Positions 41,541 to 48,920 of a DNA stretch of 64,000 bases are shown here, in pieces; position 1 is the first letter of the stretch; the number at the start of each line of letters is the position of its first letter. The DNA is taken from the NCBI GenBank assembly GCA_947426945.1, contig CANEFX010000005.1, positions 1 to 64,000 of the forward strand, in the 5' to 3' direction. The notes beneath the pieces are model-generated. The model saw only the letters and a list, made by a program, of their open reading frames with translations. It was not told where the DNA came from and made no database searches. Source of the stretch: an uncultured Bacillota bacterium (lineage in GTDB: Bacteria; Bacillota; Clostridia; Oscillospirales; Oscillospiraceae). The position numbers and the translations under genes were made by a program.

Positions 41541-41600
41541 ATATATTCGCGTTTTCCCCGCCGGAGGCGGGGAAAACTGACAGCTCCGCCTTTGGGACAC
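41541..41600 (-). repeat. Short dispersed hairpin repeat, copy B
   Basis: It contains a perfect 12-bp hairpin (GTTTTCCCCGCC, loop 3, GGCGGGGAAAAC; 41551-41577). Read on the minus strand it matches 28483-28550: GTGTCCCAA, GCGGAGC, the hairpin, then AATATAT. It lies between the pyrophosphatase stop and the cutC start. There is no T-run, so it is not an ordinary terminator. Confidence 0.55.
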
Positions 41601-41603
41601 TCA

Positions 41604-43274
41604 TTACTCCTGCTCCTGCTTGATCACGTTGATCAGCCGCGGAATCATCTGCTTCTTCCGGCTGACAACGCCGGGCAGGACCGCCATGCCCTCCCGCACC
41701 TCAACGCCGAAAGTTTTCTCCACCAGTTCCTCCGCCCCCGGGCCCGCCATCAGCAGCTCGGTGCTGGAGTTTCGCACGTCGGTGAACATATAGAAGATAT
41801 AGTCCAGCCCCTGCTTGCCCCGGGCTTCGGGCAGATAGGGCCTTACAAGGGCCTGGGCGGCCTTGCGGTTCTTCTCGGTCATGTAGCTGCCCTGTCCCAC
41901 ACCGAAACGCACCTCGCCGCTGGTAAATATCTTATAGTCCCCGTTAAAGACCTCCGCGGCCGTCTTTCCCGACACGTCTCCCCCGTGGGAGAACATCTCA
42001 TCGGCGTATTTTTCCAGCTCTACCCCGGCCAGCTCCGCCAGCTTCCGGGCAGCCCGCTCATCTGTCGGGGTGCAGGTGGGACTGCGGAACATCAGGGTAT
42101 CGGACAAAATGGCCGACAGCATCAGCCCGGCCATGGTGGGGCTGATTTCCACATCGTTCTCCCGGTACATCTGGTAGACGATGGTGCAGGTACAGCCTAC
42201 GGGCACGTTGCGGAAATATACCGGGCCGTCCGTCTCCATGGAACCGATGCGGTGGTGGTCGATGATCTCCAGCACCTCGGCCTGCTCGATGCCCTCGGCG
42301 GCCTGACTCTTCTCGTTGTGGTCCACAAGAATCAGCTGCTTCTTGTGCAGGTTGAGCAGGTTCCGGCGGGAGACCACGCCGATATACTTTCCGTCGTCGT
42401 CCAGCACCGGGAAGTAGCGGAATCGGACGGTGGCCATCACCCGGGTGGCCTCCTCCACAGGGGTGTGGAGGGTGAAGGTGAGCAGCTTGCCCGTGGTCAT
42501 GTAGTGCCGGATGGGGGCGGCCTGGCTGAGCATCTGCCCGGTGACATAGGTGCTGTTCTGGGTACTGATGACGATACAGCCCTTCTCCTCGGCCAGCATC
42601 TGCATGGTGCGGGACACCCTGCTGCTGGCACAGACGATGATGCAGCCCGCATCCATCTCCAGGGCGGCCAGCTGGCTCTCCGCCCGGTTGCTCACCACCA
42701 CGACATCCCCGGGGGAGATGGACTTCTCGATCTGCTCGGCGCTGCCCGAGCCAATAATAATCCGCCCCTCCACCGTCTTGCCTGTCACGTCGCCCACCAG
42801 CACGGTGCCGTCCAGAATGTCAAGCAGGTTCTCATAACTGGTCCTGGCGGTCTCCAGGGTGTGCGGGTCCATACCGTCCATGTTGGCGGTGGCCACGTCC
42901 TTGACGGTAATGACTCCCTTCAGATTCTGCTCCCCGTCCACAATGCACAGGGTGTCCAGCTCCTGGTCCCGCATGGTCATCCAGGCCCGGCGCAGGCTGG
43001 TTTCCCCGTCCACTCCCTTGGCGGGGCGGATGTCCACGTCCCGGATGTGGGGGCTGACGTCGGTATAAAGCTGGGGCAGCGGGACCTTGAAATAGTCCAG
43101 TACAAACTCCGTCTCCCGGTTGAGCAGTCCCGCCCGGCAGGGCTTGCAGGGGTGCTCCGGGTCCAGGATATTTTTCAGATTGCTGTAGGCGATAGCGGAA
43201 CAGATGGAATCCGTGTCCGGGTTCCGGTGTCCAATCACCTTGATGGCGCGCAGGGGTATGGTCTGACTGTTCAT
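41604..43274 (-). CDS. ppaC: CBS-domain manganese-dependent inorganic pyrophosphatase (family II)
   Basis: The 556-aa enzyme hydrolyses pyrophosphate. The DHH domain is split by a regulatory insert: N-terminal GHRNPDTDSICSAIAYS (residues 14-30), then CBS, DRTGG-like and CBS domains (~70-310), then VDHNEKSQ, IIDHHRIG and the DHHA2 domain (~420-556). This matches clostridial CBS-PPases regulated by adenine nucleotides and diadenosine polyphosphates. ATG 43274 follows GAGAGGA; the Shine-Dalgarno overlaps the end of the SIR2-TPR gene 10 bp upstream, so no separate promoter fits in between. Confidence 0.94.
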   Translation of the reverse strand: MNSQTIPLRAIKVIGHRNPDTDSICSAIAYSNLKNILDPEHPCKPCRAGLLNRETEFVLDYFKVPLPQLYTDVSPHIRDVDIRPAKGVDGETSLRRAWMTMRDQELDTLCIVDGEQNLKGVITVKDVATANMDGMDPHTLETARTSYENLLDILDGTVLVGDVTGKTVEGRIIIGSGSAEQIEKSISPGDVVVVSNRAESQLAALEMDAGCIIVCASSRVSRTMQMLAEEKGCIVISTQNSTYVTGQMLSQAAPIRHYMTTGKLLTFTLHTPVEEATRVMATVRFRYFPVLDDDGKYIGVVSRRNLLNLHKKQLILVDHNEKSQAAEGIEQAEVLEIIDHHRIGSMETDGPVYFRNVPVGCTCTIVYQMYRENDVEISPTMAGLMLSAILSDTLMFRSPTCTPTDERAARKLAELAGVELEKYADEMFSHGGDVSGKTAAEVFNGDYKIFTSGEVRFGVGQGSYMTEKNRKAAQALVRPYLPEARGKQGLDYIFYMFTDVRNSSTELLMAGPGAEELVEKTFGVEVREGMAVLPGVVSRKKQMIPRLINVIKQEQE

Positions 43275-43284
43275 AATATTCCTC

Positions 43285-44916
43285 TCACAATTCTTCCGCA
43301 GTTTTTTCGTCCGCCTTGGCAAGCTCTTTCTCACCAATAGCTAAGTATGCTTTCGCCCGGTTCTGGTAGGCTTTCTTATATTTAGGGTTCAGTTTAATTG
43401 CCTGCGTGTAATCTTCTATAGCCTCCTTGTATCGTTTCAAGTCTGCATATACGATGCCCCGGTTATTATAAGCGCTTGCATAATTTGAATCCAACTCAAT
43501 TGCTTTATTGTAATCTTCAATAGCTCTTTCGTACTGTTTCAAATTATCATACGCAACACCTCGGTTGTTATAAGCCGCTGCATAATGAAGATTTAATTCA
43601 ATTGCTTTATTGTAATCTTCAATAGCCTTTTCATACTGCTCCAAATCGTCATATACAATGCCCCGATTATTGTAGGCCGCCGCACTTCTGGGATCCATTT
43701 CAATCGCCTTTGAGTATTCTTTAATAGCATCCTCTTTTCGGCCCTCGGAACTGGCACGGAGGCCCCTGCGAATATAATCCCAAGCTGTCAGCGCCTGCTT
43801 CTTTTCCCGCTGCTCCTCCTCGCGCTGCTCCGCCACATTCATTTCCTGCAGAACTTCCTGAATTTCCGGCCGTTCATTCAAATTATCCCACTGCTGATTA
43901 TATTGCTGAACCCGTCTGTCATGCTTCTCTTTCAACTGTTCCGCAGTACGTCCTGGCCGGATATCATCTCCGTACAGCGTTTTTCCGATCTCCACCATCA
44001 GCGCGTCAAACCCGTCGATGGCGACAAAATACCCTTTCCGGTTTTCTACAAACTTCTGAATATTCTTATCGGGCAGGTCGGAGAGGTCAGGTTTTCCTAG
44101 ATAACACCAATATACGCCGTTCCGTATAACTGTAGCTTCGTCCTCCAAAAAAGACATCAGACTGTGATCACCGCCGGCATAACCGATCACAACAGGCGTA
44201 TAAATGTTGAATGCGGAACTCAGCGCTCTCTGCCACTCCGCCTTTAATTCGCTGGTGGTCTCCGGACTGTTGAAAGGCGCGTACATCAGGCTGCGGTGGA
44301 CTTTCGCCACAATCGGCCGCTGGATATTCGCGTCCATGTAATCCGCCAGGGACTCATGCCCCACGACCAGAGGCTTTTTGTCCGTGTACAAAAACAGCGC
44401 ATCCTCCACCAGACTGTCAAAATTGGTAGTAATAACCAAATTATTCAGGTTGCCCTCTGTCAGCAGCTTCGCCAGTGTATGGTAACCAAGGCTGGGGTCG
44501 CAGGGCTCCATAATTTTTTCCAGGTAGCTGTACCCGTTGCGCGGATTGGCATGGAAACGCAGCTTATAGATGTCAAAATAGTATTTGCTGGGCAGGTCCT
44601 TTTTGTTCTCCTTTTTCGCACGCTGCCACACATCTATAATCTCTTTAAACTCGTGCTCAATCAGCTTTTCGGCATGCAGGGCTCCGGCAATCCTCTCCGT
44701 CTCGCCGGGGTCCATAGCAGGCGTTCCCCGGTCCTCCATCCTGCCCATCAGGCAGTTCATCCACTGCATCTCAAGGGTGTTGCCGCTGGGAATGCCAGAC
44801 TCCACCGATGCGCCGGAGCCCAAAATAAAGCAGAAGCGCTCTCCATTTTCAGTTGATTCCTTCATTAACTGGGATAAACGCTTTGCCGAAAGAATCCTGG
44901 ATTCAGAAAATGCCAT
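43285..44916 (-). CDS. SIR2-domain protein with C-terminal TPR repeats, candidate defence gene
   Basis: In this 543-aa protein residues ~25-300 form a SIR2-type NAD-binding domain: FILGSGASVESGIPSG near 30, ITTNFDSLVEDAL near 165 (the sirtuin TQN-D position) and the catalytic-type His in AKVHRS near 205. Residues ~378-543 are five TPR units; units 2-4 are nearly identical, 34 residues each (AAYNNRG, AIEDYNKAIEL). SIR2 domains in bacterial immunity (Thoeris ThsA, DSR, SIR2-HerA) destroy NAD upon phage sensing. That role here is inference from architecture. The gene is A+T-rich against its neighbours and sits beside a recombinase, signs of transfer. GGGGGTAG lies upstream of the ATG. Confidence 0.88.
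   Translation of the reverse strand: MAFSESRILSAKRLSQLMKESTENGERFCFILGSGASVESGIPSGNTLEMQWMNCLMGRMEDRGTPAMDPGETERIAGALHAEKLIEHEFKEIIDVWQRAKKENKKDLPSKYYFDIYKLRFHANPRNGYSYLEKIMEPCDPSLGYHTLAKLLTEGNLNNLVITTNFDSLVEDALFLYTDKKPLVVGHESLADYMDANIQRPIVAKVHRSLMYAPFNSPETTSELKAEWQRALSSAFNIYTPVVIGYAGGDHSLMSFLEDEATVIRNGVYWCYLGKPDLSDLPDKNIQKFVENRKGYFVAIDGFDALMVEIGKTLYGDDIRPGRTAEQLKEKHDRRVQQYNQQWDNLNERPEIQEVLQEMNVAEQREEEQREKKQALTAWDYIRRGLRASSEGRKEDAIKEYSKAIEMDPRSAAAYNNRGIVYDDLEQYEKAIEDYNKAIELNLHYAAAYNNRGVAYDNLKQYERAIEDYNKAIELDSNYASAYNNRGIVYADLKRYKEAIEDYTQAIKLNPKYKKAYQNRAKAYLAIGEKELAKADEKTAEEL
43384..43689 (-). repeat. Tandem 102-bp coding repeats inside the TPR region
   Basis: Three consecutive 102-bp units encode near-identical TPRs (residues 410-511 of the SIR2-TPR protein). 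The DNA similarity, not only the protein similarity, is high, so recent duplication and copy-number change are plausible. Confidence 0.75.
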
Positions 44917-45007
44917 TCCAACTACCCCCTTTTGCTAAATATTGTATTTATATTTTCGACATTTGTCAACACCATATCCTCTTCCGGGAACTTTTGGGCA
45001 CACGGAT

Positions 45008-45043
45008 AAAAAGTCGGAGCAGGCGATATGACGCTTGCTCCGG
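45008..45043 (-). terminator. Terminator after the PanE-like gene
   Basis: The stem CGGAGCAGGCG against CGCTTGCTCCG (one wobble) is followed on the minus strand by CTTTTTATCC, 30 bp after the stop codon. It separates the PanE-like gene from the SIR2-TPR gene, which must then have its own promoter in 44917-45007. Confidence 0.75.
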
Positions 45044-45074
45044 AGCGGCAGTACCCAACATCTTCGGACCCTGG

Positions 45075-46031
45075 CTAAACATCCTTCTTTATTTTCTCAG
45101 TTTTATCTTTCTTCTCATCAAACAGCCCATCATTCTTTTCCTCCAGCGCTTTAATGGCATGGTAGGTATACTCACAGTAAGGAACCGCTATTCCAGTCTT
45201 CTCCGCCAGGTCAAGCACATGCCCGGCAAACATGTCAATTTCTGTATGCCGGCCAGCCTCCAAATCCTGGAGGGTAGAGTACTTGTCCAATGCGGATTGA
45301 CCGGGAAAGATCAAAACGTTTTTTTCCAAATGGATCCCCTGGGCATCAGCCACAGCTGCCACCTCCGACCAAAGCCTTTGGGCAAGAAACAATCCATGTT
45401 CACTTTTGGAATATAGTCCAGCCGGCGCCCCAATGATTGCCTGTGGAAGGTTGTTGGCAATGTTGCTAGCAAACTTTACCCAAATGTCTGTCAGGATATC
45501 ATCTGATTGATTCCAGCGAAGCCGGGTGCCGGCAAAAAGAGCGGACAGAGCCTCAAGTTTCTGATGATTGTCCGGACCGACTTTCGGCAAGCCAAAGCTG
45601 AGGCCAATTACCCGATCCGGATCAAAGTAAACCCCCGCTTGCGTCCGATAGGATGCAATGCGGATTACGGAATGAACCACGTGTTCCGGTCCTACCGCCT
45701 GAGCTGCCCGGCTCTCGCTGTCTACCCCGTTAAGAAGACTGAGTACCAACGTATCCGGCCCCATAAGATGAGGGAGCATGGCAATCGCTTCATCCAGGGC
45801 GCTATATTTAGTGGCAATAAAAATTAAATCCTGATGCCCCGCCTGATTAGGTTCCTGCACCTGGAGGGAGTAAAGGTCTCCATTAATCTTAATGCCGTCA
45901 CGCTCCAACCGTTCTTTTCGCGCCCCCTCTGCTACCACAGTAAAAATGACCTCAGCAGCGCTTTCAAAGCTCCAAATCAGATAGGCCCCAACTGCACCCG
46001 CTCCAATCAGAGCTATTTTTTGAATTTTCAA
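45075..46031 (-). CDS. panE: 2-dehydropantoate 2-reductase family protein (PanE/ApbA)
   Basis: The 318-aa NADPH-dependent reductase-family protein has the N-terminal Rossmann motif ALIGAGAVGAYL, the catalytic Lys in WVKFASNIANN near residue 192 and C-terminal ketopantoate reductase phrases (DMFAGHVLDLAEKTGIAVPY). The classic role is ketopantoate reduction for pantothenate, but accessory homologs often act on other 2-keto acids. The start is uncertain: TTG 46031 places the Rossmann motif at the N-terminus with a GGAAGGCGGAAG stretch upstream; ATG 46106 would add 25 residues. It is A+T-rich like its accessory neighbours. Confidence 0.82.
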   Translation of the reverse strand: MKIQKIALIGAGAVGAYLIWSFESAAEVIFTVVAEGARKERLERDGIKINGDLYSLQVQEPNQAGHQDLIFIATKYSALDEAIAMLPHLMGPDTLVLSLLNGVDSESRAAQAVGPEHVVHSVIRIASYRTQAGVYFDPDRVIGLSFGLPKVGPDNHQKLEALSALFAGTRLRWNQSDDILTDIWVKFASNIANNLPQAIIGAPAGLYSKSEHGLFLAQRLWSEVAAVADAQGIHLEKNVLIFPGQSALDKYSTLQDLEAGRHTEIDMFAGHVLDLAEKTGIAVPYCEYTYHAIKALEEKNDGLFDEKKDKTEKIKKDV

Positions 46032-46074
46032 AATAACTTCCGCCTTCCAACCGAATCTGTTTCTAAATATTCCA

Positions 46075-46368
46075 ATGGAGGTATTACTTTCTAGTATATC
46101 ACACATCTTTTATAGTGCGCAACATAAGACATCTCAAACATTTGAACATACATATGACCCTATTTATAAAAATAGAAACACCTGCATCAAAAAGCTTTTT
46201 GGATATGATGAGTCCCGCTTTTCAATAAAATTGTTTGAAAGCGAGTCTCATCCATCATTGGCTTCTCTTCTTACAAAAATTTGGCAGCATACCGGAAGAT
46301 ATAATAATCTGAAAAGTTTATCTCATCTCTGTCTTGCTATTGGACAAACGCCCATATTACCTCCATAA
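46075..46368 (+). pseudogene. A+T-rich remnant or small gene of unknown family
   Basis: A 97-codon open frame without a ribosome binding site or family I recognise. Its later part (LFGYDESRFSIKLFESESHPSLASLL, shown here only in part: HPSLASLLTKIW, then CLAIGQTPILPP) has normal protein composition and looks like the C-terminal end of a longer protein whose front has been lost. It overlaps the alternative upstream start of the PanE-like gene. The rest of the 372-bp gap 46032-46403 shows two ATTGGACA copies before the recombinase gene but nothing else. Confidence 0.35.
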
Positions 46369-46403
46369 TTAATTGGACAATTTTACTTCATGGAGGTCAT
46401 ACT

Positions 46404-47312
46404 ATGCAACCGCTATCGCAAGCCATCGAACAATATCTTGAAATGTGCAAGTACGAGAGAAATTTGTCGGCAGACACACTGAAAGCCTATCGAATTGATT
46501 TGCGGCAGTTCTCAGAGTTTACAGAGAACAAGTGGGCAAGTCAGGATCTGTTCAACCAGTATATCAAATATCTCAATCAAAACTTTGCACCGCGCTCCGT
46601 CAAACGGAAAGTGGCTAGTCTCCGCGCCTTTTATCACGATCAGGAGTTTAATAGGGCACTGCAAGAAAACCCGTTCCATAAGCTCCAAATCCGCATAAGA
46701 ACCCCTAAGCAGCTTCCTCGAACCATTCCAAGCCACATTGTCCGTAATTTGCTTCAAAGCGCTTACGATGACTACTCACCAAGCAAACGGACTGTCCTGC
46801 GGGATATTTTGATCCTGGAACTGCTATTCAGCACCGGACTTCGGGTTTCCGAGCTATGCGGCCTGTCCACCGAAACGTTCCTGCTTGGCGAATCCGAATT
46901 GCGTCTGCTGGTCAATGGAAAGGGACGAAAGGAACGAATGCTTCAAATTACTACGCCAGAATTAATCCACCTGGCAAAAATCTATTGTACTGAATTTGCT
47001 AAAGAGATACATTATTCTGGCGCAATTCTGCTGAATCGACAGGGACATCCAATTTCTCCCCAGTCGGTTCGCCGTATCATACAACGATATGTGAAAAGGA
47101 TCGGCTCCCCGTGCCACGTGACACCACATATGTTCCGCCACACTTTTGCGACATCACTGCTGGAAGCCGGGATGGATATTCGGTACATTCAGTCTCTGCT
47201 GGGTCACAGTTCTATTTCGACGACCCAAATATATACCCATGTTACATCTTATCAACAGACTGCCCTTCTGGCTGAAAAACATCCAAGAGGCAAAATGACA
47301 TTTTCGCTCTAA
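46404..47312 (+). CDS. XerC/D-like tyrosine recombinase
   Basis: The 302-aa site-specific recombinase has an N-terminal SAM-like DNA-binding domain (1-90) and a catalytic domain with the full set: Arg in STGLRVSELCGL near 151, Lys in GKGRKER near 175, H-x-x-R in HMFRHTFAT near 246, His in LGHSSISTTQ near 272, and Tyr in IYTHV near 282. GGAGGT lies before ATG 46404. It points at the 3' end of the tRNA-Gln gene about 280 bp away, as integrases of islands often do. A chromosome-dimer XerC/D role is less likely given the location and A+T content. Confidence 0.9.
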   Translation: MQPLSQAIEQYLEMCKYERNLSADTLKAYRIDLRQFSEFTENKWASQDLFNQYIKYLNQNFAPRSVKRKVASLRAFYHDQEFNRALQENPFHKLQIRIRTPKQLPRTIPSHIVRNLLQSAYDDYSPSKRTVLRDILILELLFSTGLRVSELCGLSTETFLLGESELRLLVNGKGRKERMLQITTPELIHLAKIYCTEFAKEIHYSGAILLNRQGHPISPQSVRRIIQRYVKRIGSPCHVTPHMFRHTFATSLLEAGMDIRYIQSLLGHSSISTTQIYTHVTSYQQTALLAEKHPRGKMTFSL

Positions 47313-47317
47313 ACCAC

Positions 47318-47352
47318 CAGGCAGGTCGCCGGAAACCGGCGGCCTGCCTGGC
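47318..47352 (+). terminator. Strong hairpin after the recombinase gene
   Basis: A 16-bp stem (CCAGGCAGG-CGCCGG against CCGGCGGCCTGCCTGG, one G-T pair) with loop AAA starts 6 bases after the stop codon. There is no clear T-run, so termination is likely but not certain. The following stretch to 47545 contains nothing I can assign. Confidence 0.6.
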
Positions 47353-47545
47353 TTACGTAAAGAACAATATCCTTTACATAATTTTCCTGCCTCTGGCCGT
47401 CTGGTGGATAATGCGGCATCGGAGACATTCTTTCTGCATTCAAGAAAAGGAAGGTCTTTCAATTTCACTCTCTGAGCTTTTTCTCATTCAGCTCAGAAAA
47501 ACCTATTTTAAAAAGTCCTTGACTTGCAAGGGGTACAAATAAAAG

Positions 47546-47588
47546 CCAGCCTTGATTCTCGATAAAACACTTCGAAAACCAAGGCTGG
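47546..47588 (-). terminator. Terminator of the tRNA-Gln gene
   Basis: CCAGCCTTG (47546-47554) pairs with CAAGGCTGG (47580-47588); on the minus strand the hairpin is followed by CTTTTATTTG. It starts 7 bp after the tRNA CCA end. Confidence 0.75.
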
Positions 47589-47594
47589 TCCAGT

Positions 47595-47668
47595 TGGCAG
47601 CGGGAGAAGGATTCGAACCCTCACAAACAGAGTCAGAGTCTGTCGTGCTACCCTTACACAATCCCGCT
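47595..47668 (-). tRNA. trnQ: tRNA-Gln (anticodon CTG)
   Basis: A 74-nt cloverleaf on the minus strand: acceptor AGCGGGA/TCCCGCT, D-arm GTGT...GCAC, anticodon stem ACAGA/TCTGT with loop CTCTGAC (anticodon CTG, reading CAG), T-arm GAGGG TTCGAAT CCTTC, discriminator G and encoded CCA. A near-consensus promoter is upstream and a terminator downstream. Its 3' end faces the tyrosine recombinase gene, making it a possible attachment site; I did not find a second copy of the tRNA 3' end in the window. Confidence 0.95.
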
Positions 47669-47698
47669 ATCGGCCCTGTTCTCACAGGGACGAATGCT

Positions 47699-47726
47699 AT
47701 TATAGCAAAAGCTCAGAAATTGTCAA
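47699..47726 (-). promoter_or_regulatory. Promoter of tRNA-Gln
   Basis: The minus strand reads TTGACA (47726-47721), a 16-base spacer and TATAAT (47704-47699), 30 bp before the tRNA 5' end. Both hexamers match the sigma-A consensus exactly. Confidence 0.92.
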
Positions 47727-47759
47727 GGGGTATTTTAAACTTTTTTTGCCGCCCCGGAG

Positions 47760-48809
47760 CTACGGTCTCTCCAGAGAAAAACGGAACCTGGTCAGGTGGT
47801 CATACTTCTCTCCCACCCGCAGCGTGGCCGAGGGAAAGGCAGGCTGATTCGGGGTATCCGGGAAGTACTGTGTCTCCAGGCAGAAGCCGTGGCGGAACCC
47901 GTACGCGGCCCCACCCTTGCCCCTCCGGCCCTCCTCCACGAAGTTGGCAGTATAAAATTGCAGGCCGGGACTGGTGGTCTCCACCTCCATAACGATGCCG
48001 GAGGTCCGGCTAAAAGCTCTGGCCGCCGGGCGCAGCGTGCCGGGCCGGCCATCCACCACAAAGTTATGGTCGTAACCGTGGCCCCACACCAGCTGCTGGA
48101 AGGGTTCCTCAATGCGCGCCCCGATAGGTCCGGAAGTCCGCAGGTCCATCGGAGTGCCCTCTACCGGGTCGATCCAGCCCAGAGGAATACTGGTGCTGTC
48201 AGCCGGGGTATAGGAGGAGGCCCAAAGTTTCAGCTCCTGGTCCAGCACCGGCCCGCTCCCCTGCCCTGACAGGTTAAAGTAGCTGTGGTTGGTGAGGCTG
48301 CACGGGGTATCCCGGTCGCTGGAGGCCTCATATCGGATGGACAGGGCATCTCCCTCCAGGGCGTAGGTCACCCTGACCTGCATACGTCCGGGGTAGCCCT
48401 CCTCCCCATCAGAACTGTCCAGGGTAAAAACGGCCCGTACTCCGTCCGCCTCCTCTATCGTCCAGACCCGGTGGGACCATCCTACTTCCCCGCCATGGAG
48501 ATGGTTAGGGCCGTCGTTGCGGGCCAAAACGTACTCTTGTCCGTTGAGGGTAAATCTTCCACCGGCGATGCGGTTGGCAAACCGGCCCACCGTAGCACCG
48601 AAAAAGCCTCCCTCCGTCTCGTATTGCTCAAGGCTGTCATAGCCCAGCACCACGTCCACCGGCCCCGTCTTTCCAGGAACAAGCAGGGTGCGCAGGGCTG
48701 CGCCGAAGGTGAGGATACCACAGGAGAGCACGCCGTTGTCCAGCGTCACCTCCCGCACCTCCTCTCCGTTTTTTGTCACGCCGAAGGTTTTTCCAAATGC
48801 TTCACTCAT
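47760..48809 (-). CDS. galM: Aldose 1-epimerase
   Basis: The 349-aa mutarotase interconverts alpha- and beta-anomers of galactose/glucose. Characteristic phrases include GATVGRFANRIAGG near residue 72, the catalytic His in GPNHLHGG near 100 and in NHSYFNL near 175, and the catalytic Glu in CLETQYFPDTPNQPAFPS near 310. Length is normal. It has its own promoter at 48842-48869 and appears monocistronic. Confidence 0.95.
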   Translation of the reverse strand: MSEAFGKTFGVTKNGEEVREVTLDNGVLSCGILTFGAALRTLLVPGKTGPVDVVLGYDSLEQYETEGGFFGATVGRFANRIAGGRFTLNGQEYVLARNDGPNHLHGGEVGWSHRVWTIEEADGVRAVFTLDSSDGEEGYPGRMQVRVTYALEGDALSIRYEASSDRDTPCSLTNHSYFNLSGQGSGPVLDQELKLWASSYTPADSTSIPLGWIDPVEGTPMDLRTSGPIGARIEEPFQQLVWGHGYDHNFVVDGRPGTLRPAARAFSRTSGIVMEVETTSPGLQFYTANFVEEGRRGKGGAAYGFRHGFCLETQYFPDTPNQPAFPSATLRVGEKYDHLTRFRFSLERP

Positions 48810-48841
48810 GGAGACGCCTCCTTACCAAAATGATTAAGTGT

Positions 48842-48869
48842 AGTATAGCACATTTTTCCAAAAATGCAA
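48842..48869 (-). promoter_or_regulatory. Promoter of galM
   Basis: The minus strand reads TTGCAT, 16 bases, TATACT, about 33 bp before the ATG. Confidence 0.75.
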
Positions 48870-48886
48870 TTCCCGGCCCGTCTATG

Positions 48887-48914
48887 AAAAACCCCGCCCT
48901 GACGGGGCGGGGTT
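48887..48914 (-). terminator. Terminator after the EF-G-like gene
   Basis: AACCCCGCCC pairs with GGGCGGGGTT (loop TGACG) and is followed on the minus strand by TTTTTCATAG, just after the stop codon. Confidence 0.9.
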
Positions 48915-48920
48915 GGAATC

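Noticed and set aside
43384-43689. The 102-bp tandem units as a CRISPR-like array
   Set aside because: They are in-frame TPR-coding repeats without spacers.
46404-47312. The recombinase as an invertase for phase variation
   Set aside because: No inverted repeats flanking a promoter or gene segment could be found nearby.
47318-47352. The 16-bp hairpin after the recombinase as an attachment-site core
   Set aside because: It lies directly behind the stop codon and no second copy is visible; a terminator is the simpler reading.
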